Source: JACDAV01 sp964626755
Lineage (GTDB): Bacteria; Chloroflexota; Limnocylindria; Limnocylindrales; CSP1-4
Length of the DNA: 64,000 bases
Assembly (NCBI GenBank): GCA_964626755.1
Contig: CAZVGO010000038.1
Coordinates: 60,565-124,564 of the forward strand
Direction of reading: 5' to 3'
Shown here: in pieces, positions 34,760-43,259 of the stretch
Layout of the letters: every line of letters starts with the position of its first letter
How positions within the stretch are numbered: position 1 is the first letter of the stretch
Notes under the pieces: model-generated
Seen by the model: the letters and a program-made list of their open reading frames with translations, nothing else
Database searches by the model: none
What the model was told of the DNA's origin: nothing
Translations under genes and position numbers: made by a program

Positions 34760-36400
34760 ATGACCTTCCTTCTCGACAAGCGACTCAACGACAAGACCAA
34801 GACCGGTCCGCGTGGAACGCGGGGCGAGGCCGCCCTCGAACCGACGTCGGACGACCCAATCGGCGTGACCGGCATCGCGCTGGACATCGCGCCGCCCGAG
34901 GACGCCCTGGCGGCCGCCCTGCCGATCGAGGCCCCTCTACGACTCGACCCGGTCGAGATCGACGAGCCGACCCCCGACGAGCTCGAGAAGGCGGCGGCGG
35001 AGGCGGACGATGTCGATATCGACGACCCGGTCCGGATGTACCTCCGCGAGATCGCGCGCGTGCCGCTCCTCACGGCACAGGAAGAGGTCATCCTTGCCAA
35101 GGGCATCGAGCTCGGCGAGCAGACCGCCGTCGAGCCGTGGAAGGCGATCGTCTCGCTCCACGAGTGGACGCTCCACGACACCGAGGCGAAGACGCGGACC
35201 GCGAAGCCGGGCTACGGGCTGCCGTTCGGCGCCGAGGCCCACAAGATGGTCCGTGACGCGCTCGCCGACGACGGCGCCGCCGACCTGCTTGTCACCGCGC
35301 CCGCCTTCGGGCTGGCCGCGGCCGCCAAGGAAGCCCCGAGCGACCGCGTCCGCGAGCGCATCGGCGAGGCGCGCACGCTGCGCTCGATCTACAACGAGCG
35401 GCTCGACCCCGAGTCGTTCATCGATCTCCTCGACCGCATGTACGCGATCATCCACAGCGGCGACCTCGAAGTGCGCGACGACGTCGCGCTGCGCGCCCTC
35501 TACAACTGGACGCGCGACGAAGTCGCGTTCCCGGCGCTCCAGCGCTGGATCGAGGCCGGCCACGACGCCGCCCTCCTCAAGCGGCTGGGCTACCACCCGG
35601 ACGTGCCCGCGAACACGAAGCTGGCTGATCGCAAGGGTGAGCTCGTCCGGATCGGGCGCGAGTCGCGCGACCACCTGACGAGCGCGAACCTCCGCCTGGT
35701 CGTGTCGGTCGCCAAGAAGTACCCCAACCGGGGCATGAACATCCTCGACCTCATCCAGGAGGGCAACGCCGGCCTCATCCGGGCGGTCGAGAAGTTCGAA
35801 TACGAGCGCGGCTTCAAGTTCTCGACCTACGCGACGTGGTGGATCCGCCAGGCCGTCACGCGGGCGATCGCGGACCAGGCCCGGACGATCCGGATCCCGG
35901 TCCACATGATCGAGTCGATCAACCGGATGCTCCGGATCACCCGGGAGCTTCAGGCCGCCCTCGGTCGCCAGCCGACCGAGGAGGAGATCGCCGAGGGCAT
36001 GTCCGTCGGCCAGGAAATGCTCGTCACGCCGGACAAGGTCCGCGAGATGATCAAGATCCGGCGCGAGCCGGTGTCCCTCGAGACGCCGATCGGCGAGGAG
36101 GAGGACGCCCGCCTCGGCGACTTCATAGAGGACCGGGATGCGATCGCCCCGCTCGATGCGGCCGCGAGCCAGCTCCTCCGCGAGCAGATCGATTCGGTCC
36201 TCGAATCCCTCACGGGCCGGGAGCGGCACGTCCTCGAGCTCCGGTTCGGCCTGTCCGACGGGCGTGCCCGCACGCTCGAGGAGGTCGGGCGGGAGCTGGG
36301 CGTGACCCGCGAGCGGATCCGCCAGATCGAGGCGCTGGCGCTGCGCAAGATGCGCCATCCGTCCCGGAGCCGGAAGCTCCGCGCCTACATGGAAGACTAG
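34760..36400 (+). CDS. RNA polymerase sigma factor, RpoD/SigA family (first of two)
   Basis: A 546-residue primary-type sigma factor. Region 1.2 is DDPVRMYLREIARVPLLTAQEE (about 90-110). Region 2 begins at about 310 (NLRLVVSVAKKYPNRGMN, LDLIQEGNAGLIRAVEKFEY, FSTYATWWIRQAVTRAI). Region 3 has GRQPTEEEIAEGM, and region 4 ends with LEEVGRELGVTRERIRQIEALALRKM. Between regions 1.2 and 2 there is a roughly 190-residue insertion that is also present in the second sigma factor. It is likely an alternative or duplicate housekeeping sigma. It has its own strong promoter, upstream of dnaG. Confidence 0.9.
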   Translation: MTFLLDKRLNDKTKTGPRGTRGEAALEPTSDDPIGVTGIALDIAPPEDALAAALPIEAPLRLDPVEIDEPTPDELEKAAAEADDVDIDDPVRMYLREIARVPLLTAQEEVILAKGIELGEQTAVEPWKAIVSLHEWTLHDTEAKTRTAKPGYGLPFGAEAHKMVRDALADDGAADLLVTAPAFGLAAAAKEAPSDRVRERIGEARTLRSIYNERLDPESFIDLLDRMYAIIHSGDLEVRDDVALRALYNWTRDEVAFPALQRWIEAGHDAALLKRLGYHPDVPANTKLADRKGELVRIGRESRDHLTSANLRLVVSVAKKYPNRGMNILDLIQEGNAGLIRAVEKFEYERGFKFSTYATWWIRQAVTRAIADQARTIRIPVHMIESINRMLRITRELQAALGRQPTEEEIAEGMSVGQEMLVTPDKVREMIKIRREPVSLETPIGEEEDARLGDFIEDRDAIAPLDAAASQLLREQIDSVLESLTGRERHVLELRFGLSDGRARTLEEVGRELGVTRERIRQIEALALRKMRHPSRSRKLRAYMED

Positions 36401-36434
36401 GCCGATTCACCCACCCGGATACTCCAGCCGGGTA

Positions 36435-36454
36435 TTGACAAGTACCCTTGTCAA
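36435..36454. repeat. Inverted repeat overlapping the dnaG -35 region
   Basis: TTGACAAG (36435-36442) and CTTGTCAA (36447-36454) are exact complements with a TACC spacer. The right arm contains the TTGTCA -35 box of the dnaG promoter, and the left arm reads as a TTGACA hexamer, so it could be a second operator or an alternative promoter element. Confidence 0.45.
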
Positions 36455-36476
36455 GGGGGTCCGGGAGGCGTAACCT
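36448..36476 (+). promoter_or_regulatory. Promoter of dnaG
   Basis: TTGTCA (36448-36453), a 17-base spacer and TAACCT (36471-36476). The -35 is identical to that of the upstream sigma gene and the -10 is weaker. The second palindrome copy begins 13 bases after the -10 box. Confidence 0.55.
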
Positions 36477-36488
36477 TCGGCCCGAAAC

Positions 36489-36511
36489 GGCGTGTCAAGA
36501 CTTGACACGCC
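36489..36511. promoter_or_regulatory. Perfect 23-bp palindrome (copy 2), putative operator
   Basis: It is identical to the copy at 34611-34633, with centre A at 36500, and again sits at about +6 of the promoter. The likeness runs on downstream: both copies are followed after five bases by TCATGTCCGG. Confidence 0.7.
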
Positions 36512-36544
36512 ACCACTCATGTCCGGCGTCGTGCGGAGGCGAGC

Positions 36545-38479
36545 TTGGCTGTCGGCATCGCGGCCGAGGTGAAGAGCCGGCTGAACGTCGTCGACGTGGT
36601 CGGCGAGACGGTCAGCCTCAAGAAGGCTGGTTCGACGTACAAGGGCCTGTGCCCGTTCCACGGGGAGAAGACACCCTCGTTCGTCGTCACCCCGGCCCGC
36701 GAGAGCTGGCACTGCTTCGGCTGCGGCCTCGGCGGGGACGTCTTCAGCTTCGTGATGCAGCGCGACGGGGTGCCGTTTCCGGAGGCCCTCCGGCAGATGG
36801 CCGCGAAGGCGGGCGTCGAGCTCGACGAGCGGACCCGCCGCGACGACGCCCGGAAATCCCGCCTGCGCGAGGTCCTCGAGGCGGCGATCGCCTTCTACCA
36901 CGCGGTCCTGACCGCCTCGAAGTCCGGCCAGCCGGCACTCGACTACCTGCGTGGCCGCGGCTTCACCGACGAGACGATCGCGGCTCACCAGCTCGGCTGG
37001 GCGCCGGCCGGCTGGGACACGATGAGCCGGCAGCTTCAGGAGCGCCGGGGGATCCGGCCGGAGGAGCTCGCCGAGGTCGGGCTGACGAGCCCGCGCCAGA
37101 GTGGCCGGGGGGCCTACGACAAGTTCCGCGAAAGGGTCATCTTCCCAATCCGCGACCAGAACGGCAGCCCAACCGGCCTCGGTGGCCGGATCCTGGGCTC
37201 GGAGGGCGAGGATGGCCGGGACCACGGCCCGAAGTACCTCAACTCCCCGGCGACGCCGCTCTTCGACAAGAGCCGCAGCCTCTACCTCATCAACAAGGCG
37301 AAGGGGCCGATGCGCCGCGCGTCCCAGGCGGTGATCGTCGAAGGCTACACGGACGCGCTAATGGCCCACCAGGCGGGCTTTGACAACGTCGTCGCGTCCC
37401 TTGGCACGGCGTTGACGCCAGGCCAGGTCGGGCTCCTGACCCGCTACGCGAAGCGCATCGCGCTGGCATACGACGTCGACCCGGCGGGCGAGAAGGCCGG
37501 CACGTTCGGCGTCCAGGCCCTGGAGGGCCTGATCGGCCAGCTGGCCGGATCGGACAGCGGCATCGAGCTCGACGAGGTGCGGGTCGTCCGCCTGCCCGAC
37601 GGCAAGGATCCCGACGAGGTCCTGCGCGAGACGCCCGACCGGTGGCGGGAGGAGGTCCGGACCGCTGAACCGATCGTCGACTACCTGATCGACTTCCAGG
37701 CCCGCCAGTTCGACCTCAAGACCGCCGGCGGGAAGTCCCGCTTCGTCGACGCCATCATGCCCACGGTCCGGGCGGTCCCGAACCCGGTGATGCGTGACGC
37801 GTACCTCGGCCGGATCCGCCAGGTGAGCGGAGTCGAGGAGCGGACGCTCCTCGAGGTCTTCCACCGCCGGCCGCGCGTGCCGGTCGGGCCGGGCGCGGAC
37901 GCCGGCCGGATCACCGCGGATTCGGTGACCCACTCGGCAGACGCCCTGCCCGTCCGCGAGATCCTCCGCTCGGTCACGAAGGGCGAGCGGGACCTCCTCC
38001 GCCTCATGCTCCTCCTGCCGGAGCAGCAGCTCCGGGTCGCCGAGTCGCTCGGCCCGGACCAGCTGCCCTCGACCGTCGCCCGGGAGCTCTTCCGGGCACT
38101 CGTCCTCCAGCGTGCCCCGAACGACCAGGGAGTCCACCCACCCTTCGACTCCGCGGCATTGCTGGCCGGTCTCGACGACGAGACGGCGGCCCTCGCCGGA
38201 GCGCTCTACGCGCTCGACGGTCCCAGCCCGCGCGACCTCGACGAGGGCGACGTGGACTACGAGATCGAGCGGCTCCTGCTCGACCTCGAGGAGGACCGGC
38301 TCGAGCAGCGGCGCGACTTCACCCAGGAGGCGCTCGGCGAGGCCGAGCGGGAAGGGGACCGCGCGACGATGGACCGGCTGCTGCTCGAGCTCCGGCAACT
38401 CAACGAGGCGCGCAAGTCGCTCGACCGGCGCCGCGACCAGACCCGCTATCTCACCCGCCAGCTGGCGGGCCGGACATGA
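36545..38479 (+). CDS. dnaG: DNA primase
   Basis: A 644-residue DnaG, which makes RNA primers for replication. The CHC2-type zinc site is Cys36, His39, Cys57, Cys60 (GLCPFHGEKTPSF, HCFGCGLGGDVF). The TOPRIM domain shows VIVEGYTD with Glu266 and the acidic YDVDPAGEKAG. The C-terminal helicase-binding region is helical and variable. Starts with TTG at 36545, five bases after GGAGG; the next Met is too far in. It lies between two sigma-factor genes in the classic dnaG-rpoD order, 33 bases before the second. Confidence 0.95.
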   Translation: MAVGIAAEVKSRLNVVDVVGETVSLKKAGSTYKGLCPFHGEKTPSFVVTPARESWHCFGCGLGGDVFSFVMQRDGVPFPEALRQMAAKAGVELDERTRRDDARKSRLREVLEAAIAFYHAVLTASKSGQPALDYLRGRGFTDETIAAHQLGWAPAGWDTMSRQLQERRGIRPEELAEVGLTSPRQSGRGAYDKFRERVIFPIRDQNGSPTGLGGRILGSEGEDGRDHGPKYLNSPATPLFDKSRSLYLINKAKGPMRRASQAVIVEGYTDALMAHQAGFDNVVASLGTALTPGQVGLLTRYAKRIALAYDVDPAGEKAGTFGVQALEGLIGQLAGSDSGIELDEVRVVRLPDGKDPDEVLRETPDRWREEVRTAEPIVDYLIDFQARQFDLKTAGGKSRFVDAIMPTVRAVPNPVMRDAYLGRIRQVSGVEERTLLEVFHRRPRVPVGPGADAGRITADSVTHSADALPVREILRSVTKGERDLLRLMLLLPEQQLRVAESLGPDQLPSTVARELFRALVLQRAPNDQGVHPPFDSAALLAGLDDETAALAGALYALDGPSPRDLDEGDVDYEIERLLLDLEEDRLEQRRDFTQEALGEAEREGDRATMDRLLLELRQLNEARKSLDRRRDQTRYLTRQLAGRT

Positions 38480-38512
38480 CGCTCGATCCGCGCACGAACA
38501 CGGAGGACACCC

Positions 38513-40249
38513 GTGGCTGGTAACCCGCTCGACAAGCAGCTCGTCGAAGCCGTCCTGACCCGCCCCCGTCGAAGAAAGGCGGACCTCGAGGAGGCGAAGC
38601 TCGCCAATCTCCGACCCGCCCGCCGGGCCGCGGCTGCCGCGCCGGTCAAGGTCGTCGACGAGGACGACGAGGAGGATCTCGACCTCGGACCGGACACCCC
38701 CGAGGCTCCGGACGCCGCGACGGACGTGGCGGTCGAGGTCGTCGACGGCGAAGGCGAGCCGGTCGACGGCAAGCTGCCGGTCGATGCGCCGGCCAAGCTC
38801 GACGCCGTCGAGCTCGAGGAGCCCTCCGCGGAGGAGCTCGAAGCCCTGTCGGCGGACATGATCGGGATCGACGACCCGGTCCGGATGTACCTCAAGGAGA
38901 TCGGCAAGGTCGCCCTACTGACTGCCGAGGAGGAGGTCGTCCTCGCGAAGGCGATCGAGCTGGGCGAGCAGCTCGTCGAAGCACCGTGGAAGGGGATCGT
39001 CAGCCTCCACGAGTGGACGCTTCACAACACCGAGTCGAAGACCCGGACGGCGAAGACGCAGCACCGCCTGCCGCTCGGCGACGAGGCCCATCGCCTCGTC
39101 CGCGAGGCCGTCTCGGACAAGAAGGCCACCAGGGACCTGCGGGTCCAGACTCCGGACTTCCACCTCATCAAGGCCGGCCGCGATGTCCAGTCCGACGGCA
39201 CGAAGCAGCTCCTCAAGGAGGGGCGCAAGCTGGTCGAGACGTACAACTCGAAGCGCGACCCGGATTCGTTCCTCGCGCTGCTCGACTGGGCCTATTTCGC
39301 GGTCCACAACGGGGACCTCGATTCGCGCGACAACATCGGCCTTCGGGCGATCTATGACTGGACGCGCGATGGTGTCGCGTTCCCGGCGCTCGAGCGATTC
39401 ATCATGGCCGGCCGCGAGGCCGAGCTCCTCAAGCGGATGGGCTACGACCCGGAGGTGCCGCTGAACACGAAGCTCGCCCACCGCAAGGGCGAGCTCGTGC
39501 GGATCGGGCGCGACGCGCGCGAACAGCTCACGTCGGCGAACCTGCGCCTCGTCGTGTCGATCGCGAAGAAGTACATCGGGCGCGGGATGTCGTTCCTCGA
39601 CCTCATCCAGGAAGGGAACATCGGGCTCATCCGGGCGGTCGAGAAGTTCGACTACGAGAAGGGCTACAAGTTCTCGACGTACGCGACGTGGTGGATCCGG
39701 CAGGCCATCACCCGGGCGATCGCCGACCAGGCCCGGACGATCCGGATCCCGGTCCACATGGTCGAGACGATTAACCGGCTCATCCGGGTGTCGCGCGGTC
39801 TCTTGCAGGAGCTGGGTCGCGAGCCGACGGTCGAGGAGATCGCCGAGGCGATGTCGAAGGGCCAGGAGGTCCAGGTCACGCCGGAGAAGGTCCGCGAGAT
39901 CATCAAGGTCTCCCAGGAGCCGGTGTCACTCGAGACGCCGATCGGCGAGGAGGAGGACTCCCACCTCGGCGACTTCATCGAGGACCGGGGTGCCCTGGCG
40001 CCGGCCGAGGCCGCGTCCCATCAGCTGCTCAAGGAGCAGGTGGAGGCGGTGCTCGACTCCCTGACGGGCCGCGAGCGGCGGGTGCTCCAGCTCCGGTTCG
40101 GGTTGGAGGACGGCCGGGCCCGGACGCTGGAGGAAGTTGGCAAGGAGTTCAACGTCACCCGCGAGCGGATCCGCCAGATCGAGGCGAAGGCGCTCCGCAA
40201 GCTGCGCCATCCGTCCCGGAGCCGGAAGCTCAAGGACTACCTGGAGTAG
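38513..40249 (+). CDS. rpoD: Primary RNA polymerase sigma factor RpoD/SigA
   Basis: A 578-residue housekeeping sigma factor, GTG start 33 bases after dnaG. The N-terminus is acidic (DEDDEEDLDLG). Region 1.2 is IDDPVRMYLKEIGKVALLTAEEE, region 2 has NLRLVVSIAKKYIGRGM and FSTYATWWIRQAITRAI, region 4 ends TRERIRQIEAKALRKLRHP. Like its paralogue at 34760 it has a large insertion between 1.2 and 2 (PWKGIVSLHEWTLHNTE, IYDWTRDGVAFPALERFI). Position after dnaG and fuller match to consensus make it the main sigma. Confidence 0.93.
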   Translation: MAGNPLDKQLVEAVLTRPRRRKADLEEAKLANLRPARRAAAAAPVKVVDEDDEEDLDLGPDTPEAPDAATDVAVEVVDGEGEPVDGKLPVDAPAKLDAVELEEPSAEELEALSADMIGIDDPVRMYLKEIGKVALLTAEEEVVLAKAIELGEQLVEAPWKGIVSLHEWTLHNTESKTRTAKTQHRLPLGDEAHRLVREAVSDKKATRDLRVQTPDFHLIKAGRDVQSDGTKQLLKEGRKLVETYNSKRDPDSFLALLDWAYFAVHNGDLDSRDNIGLRAIYDWTRDGVAFPALERFIMAGREAELLKRMGYDPEVPLNTKLAHRKGELVRIGRDAREQLTSANLRLVVSIAKKYIGRGMSFLDLIQEGNIGLIRAVEKFDYEKGYKFSTYATWWIRQAITRAIADQARTIRIPVHMVETINRLIRVSRGLLQELGREPTVEEIAEAMSKGQEVQVTPEKVREIIKVSQEPVSLETPIGEEEDSHLGDFIEDRGALAPAEAASHQLLKEQVEAVLDSLTGRERRVLQLRFGLEDGRARTLEEVGKEFNVTRERIRQIEAKALRKLRHPSRSRKLKDYLE

Positions 40250-40275
40250 CCCCCTCGCCCTATTCGTTGCGAATG

Positions 40276-40495
40276 TGTGCGTGTGACGCACAGCCTCTGT
40301 AGCGGCGTGCGTTGGGCGCACATAACCGGCACCCGTAGCCCGGTTTTCGCGACGGATGTGCCCGTCAGGCACCAATCGCGCACCAGCACGCCCGACGGGC
40401 CGCTCGCCTGCTCCAAGTGTGCGCGAGTCGCACACATTGAGCAGAGGCGCGTGCGCGGTAGCGTGCGCCCGTCGACTATGTGCTCCTGGCGCACG
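40276..40495. repeat. Five interrupted palindromes, GTGCN-N5-NGCAC, between rpoD and a convergent gene
   Basis: Units at 40277-40291, 40307-40321, 40358-40372, 40419-40433 and 40480-40494 each have a GTGC(G/C/T) arm, a 5-base spacer and a complementary or nearly complementary (C/G)GCAC arm. Two extend to seven paired bases (units 1 and 4). Spacer sequences all differ (TGTGA, TTGGG, CGTCA, CGAGT, CCTGG). Centres are 30, 51, 61 and 61 bases apart. The 265-base gap has no credible gene. Conserved stems with variable loops suggest either dimeric protein sites or RNA hairpins. Confidence 0.65.
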
Positions 40496-40514
40496 CCTGC
40501 ACGGTAGGTCGGCT

Positions 40515-41180
40515 TCACAGCAGGACGATCGCGTCACCGGTTGGCTTCACCCTGGCACCAAGAAGCTCCAGGGCTCGCCGCCCTGCTAGCGGAAACCGCT
40601 CGCGCCAGTCCGCCTCTCGACCCCGGACGAGATCGCGGTTGTGTCGGGTATTGGCCAGGAGCAGCATCACCGCGTCCACGTCGCCGTCACGTGACTTGAT
40701 CGCGAGCCGCCGCTCGAGGGCTTGCAGATCGCGCGGCCGGGTTTCCGCCTCGACGCCGACACGCCAAACCGGGGCGCCACGACGCTCAGTGATTACGGCG
40801 TCCCAGGCCCGTCGGTCGCCGGGCAATGGGAGAGGCACCTCGGTTCGCCAATGGAGCTGTGGATGGAGCCGCGTCCGCAGCCGGCCAAGCAATGCGGCAT
40901 GGGCGGCGTCCCGGATCGGTTCGCCGACTGGGAACGCGCGAGCAGACAACTCGAGGCCGAGCACGGCAAGAATCCGGCTCGCTGTCTGGATCGACAACCC
41001 GGGCGCCAGACCCCGCTCGATCCGGCTATATCGCGAGCGCGACACGCGCAGCGCTCGAGCAACGTCCTGCTGGCTGAGCCCATGGGCCAGCCGGGCAGCG
41101 CGCGCCTCCCGGGTGATGTCAGCAACGATCATCCGTCCACGAGCGGCACCGAGTTCAGCTTGCCTCTGTCGCCCTGCCAT
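40515..41180 (-). CDS. XRE-family HTH protein with nuclease-like C-terminal domain
   Basis: A 221-residue protein. The N-terminal HTH is clear: REARAARLAHGLSQQDVARAL and RVSRSRYSRIERGLAP. The C-terminal half (about 110-221) carries DRRAWDAVI, then WRVGVEAETR and LERRLAIKSRDGDVDAVMLLL with TRHNR, a spacing reminiscent of PD-(D/E)xK nuclease-like folds often fused to XRE domains in actinobacteria. ATG at 41180 chosen as the first Met before the conserved region; the ribosome site is weak. It is convergent with rpoD across the palindrome cluster. Confidence 0.7.
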   Translation of the reverse strand: MAGRQRQAELGAARGRMIVADITREARAARLAHGLSQQDVARALRVSRSRYSRIERGLAPGLSIQTASRILAVLGLELSARAFPVGEPIRDAAHAALLGRLRTRLHPQLHWRTEVPLPLPGDRRAWDAVITERRGAPVWRVGVEAETRPRDLQALERRLAIKSRDGDVDAVMLLLANTRHNRDLVRGREADWRERFPLAGRRALELLGARVKPTGDAIVLL

Positions 41181-41244
41181 GCCCGGATCTTGATGCGTGA
41201 CGCTTACCGCACCCTTACCCGCGGGCGCCGGTACGATTGAGTTG

Positions 41245-42192
41245 ATGGCTCGCACGAGATCGGCCCCCAGGCCGACGCTTGCGCCCCGCCCACCCGCGGC
41301 CCGGCGGGGCGACCCACCCGGACCGCTCGTCTCGGCCGAGTGGCTCGAGGGGCACCTCAACGACGGGGACCTCCGGGTCGTCCACGTTGCGCCGAACCGT
41401 CGGGTCTACAACCGCGGCCACATCCCCGGCGCGGTCTACAGCGACCTCCACCGCGAGCTCGCCCTGCGCGGCCGGGCGCCCGAGACCGGCGACGCGGAGC
41501 GCGAGTGGCTCGTCCCGACCCGCGAGCAAACTGAGGGGGTCCTGCGCCGCTGGGGCGTGGGCGCGGGTGACCGTGTCGTCCTGTACGACGACGTCGGCAT
41601 CAATCGCCACGCGATCCGCGGTTACTGGTTGCTCCGGCTGTACCGCTTTCCGGCCGATCGCGTCCACGTCGTCGACGGCGGCATCAAGGCCTGGAAGCTT
41701 GCCGGCGGCGCGACGACGAAGGAGGTCCCCGAGCCCGACCTGACCGACGCGCGCCGCCGCCCCGAAGAGCTCGGTGAACGGGACGGTGCGCTCATCGCGG
41801 ACCATGACGAGGTCGTCGCCTGGAGCGGTGAGGCCGACCGCGACGGTGGCCCGACCCGGATCCTCGACGTTCGGACGATCGGGGAATACGTCGGCACGGA
41901 CCTGCGGGCCCGGCGGGGTGGTCACATTCCCGGCGCCCGGCAGCGGCTGTTCAGCGACTTCCTCACCGACGAGGGCACGTTCCGGCCGGTCCAGGAGATC
42001 CTCGCGATGGTCCGCGCGAGCGGCGCGGAGCCCGGCGACGTTCGCGCGACCTACTGCCAGGGCGGGGTTCGCGCCGCCCTCGCCTGGTTCGCCCTCCACG
42101 AGCTCGCCGGCTTGAAGGGCGTCAAGAGCTACGCCGGCTCGTGGGAAGAGTGGGGGAATCGGTCGGATTGCCCCGTCGAGGCGCCTGGCTGA
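41245..42192 (+). CDS. Two-domain sulfurtransferase (thiosulfate/3-mercaptopyruvate type)
   Basis: A 315-residue tandem rhodanese. The first domain has VVHVAPNRRVYNRGHIPGAV and VLYDDVGINRHA, without a Cys, so it is structural. The second holds the active loop CQGGVRA, Cys271, after GGHIPGARQRLF. Transfer of sulfur from thiosulfate or mercaptopyruvate to cyanide or other thiol acceptors is expected. I start at ATG 41245 rather than the GTG at 41197, where the added residues look like intergenic sequence. The next gene follows directly. Confidence 0.85.
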   Translation: MARTRSAPRPTLAPRPPAARRGDPPGPLVSAEWLEGHLNDGDLRVVHVAPNRRVYNRGHIPGAVYSDLHRELALRGRAPETGDAEREWLVPTREQTEGVLRRWGVGAGDRVVLYDDVGINRHAIRGYWLLRLYRFPADRVHVVDGGIKAWKLAGGATTKEVPEPDLTDARRRPEELGERDGALIADHDEVVAWSGEADRDGGPTRILDVRTIGEYVGTDLRARRGGHIPGARQRLFSDFLTDEGTFRPVQEILAMVRASGAEPGDVRATYCQGGVRAALAWFALHELAGLKGVKSYAGSWEEWGNRSDCPVEAPG

Positions 42193-43116
42193 GTGGTGAG
42201 GATCGCAAACCTGGGGCTGCTTCTGGCGGCCGGCCTGAGCCTTTCGCTCGGCGCCATCGACCTGACGAGCCCGGGGTTCATCGCCTTCGCCGCCGATCTG
42301 GGGGACCTCGTCCCCGACACCGAGCGCGCGGCGCTGGCCGCTGCGACAGACGACGATGGCACCGGCGACCAGTACCACCCGTCAGGCGAGGCGCCGGGCA
42401 TCACGCCACCCGATTCCGACATCGTCCTCGGTGCTTCGTTCAAGTTCGAGATGACCGAGGCCGGGATCCTGAACTGCGGCACAGGCGGGACGGTGTGTTC
42501 GGCCACGAGGGCTGGTGAACCGGTGGGCACGTCGTTCCACGGCTACGCAGGGATGATGGATGCGCCGCCCGTGCCGGGTACGGGGAAGCGAATCGAGTTC
42601 GGCGTCGTGGCGTTCGACGAGTCGCCGCGCGACGGCCGGCCCGCGGCGGCCTGGGAGGCGATCCCGGAGTTCCGCGGCGACAACTTCCGCGGGTCGAACG
42701 TGGCGTGGACTCTGCTCTCGGAGAACGGTGCGCCCTACACGCTCTTCCGACTCGAGTACGGGCCCGGCGACGCGGGATTCCTCAGTGCGCCGACCGATGC
42801 GATCGCCATCGTCCGCGGCTCCGCCTGGGCAATCCTCGTCCCCAGCGGCGAGTGGGACGGGACGATCAACAGCCGGCTCTACGTGTTCCGCGCCGATGGC
42901 GACGACTTCGCACCGGCCACCACCGTCGTCGACACGTATCCCGACATCTTCGAGCCGGCCCTGCCGTCCGCCGGCAGACCCACGATCGCCCTCTCGTCGG
43001 TGCCGTCGCGCGGCCTCCCGACCGGGTCGCTGATTGCCCTCGGCGCCGGGGTGCTCCTGGTGCTCGCGCTGGGCCCCTGGCTGGCAAGGCGTCGCCGGCG
43101 CGCCCGGCCAGGGTAG
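42193..43116 (+). CDS. Exported membrane-anchored protein of unknown function
   Basis: A 307-residue protein starting with tandem GTG codons right after the sulfurtransferase stop. A hydrophobic N-terminus (IANLGLLLAAGLSLSLGAI) acts as signal or anchor, and a C-terminal helix plus basic tail (SLIALGAGVLLVLALGPWLARRRRRARPG) would pin it with its middle outside. The ectodomain is beta-rich, with two Cys in ILNCGTGGTVCSATRAG. Direct coupling to the sulfurtransferase gene suggests one transcript. No family recognised. Confidence 0.6.
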   Translation: MVRIANLGLLLAAGLSLSLGAIDLTSPGFIAFAADLGDLVPDTERAALAAATDDDGTGDQYHPSGEAPGITPPDSDIVLGASFKFEMTEAGILNCGTGGTVCSATRAGEPVGTSFHGYAGMMDAPPVPGTGKRIEFGVVAFDESPRDGRPAAAWEAIPEFRGDNFRGSNVAWTLLSENGAPYTLFRLEYGPGDAGFLSAPTDAIAIVRGSAWAILVPSGEWDGTINSRLYVFRADGDDFAPATTVVDTYPDIFEPALPSAGRPTIALSSVPSRGLPTGSLIALGAGVLLVLALGPWLARRRRRARPG

Positions 43117-43127
43117 GGGAGCGCCTC

Positions 43128-43136
43128 TGGTATCCT
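43128..43136 (+). promoter_or_regulatory. Extended -10 element before tRNA-Asn
   Basis: TGG-TATCCT, with an expected start near 43143 and a leader of about 42 bases to the tRNA. It matches the TGN-extended -10 form seen elsewhere in the window. Confidence 0.35.
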
Positions 43137-43184
43137 TCCGCGCGGCGCGGCACCCGCGCCCCGACCGCCCACGGCGGTCCTCGC

Positions 43185-43259
43185 TCCGGCGTAGCTCAGT
43201 GGTAGAGCGGGCGGCTGTTAACCGCTTGGTCGTAGGTTCGAGTCCTACCGCCGGAGCCA
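43185..43259 (+). tRNA. tRNA-Asn (anticodon GTT), CCA encoded
   Basis: Full cloverleaf: acceptor TCCGGCG pairs with CGCCGGA, D-arm GCTCAGTGGTAGAGC, anticodon loop CTGTTAA with GTT at 43217-43219, T-arm GGTTCGAGTCC. Discriminator G and CCA are genomic. It is a single tRNA, not in an array. Confidence 0.95.

Noticed and set aside
40276..40495. Possible CRISPR array
   Set aside because: Repeats are only 15 bases, spacing varies from 30 to 61, the arms rather than the whole unit are conserved, and there are no cas genes.
40237..40518. Short frames on both strands across the palindromes after rpoD
   Set aside because: They contain repeated Cys-Thr-Arg-type peptides, but these come from the palindromes themselves; there is no ribosome site and no codon bias.
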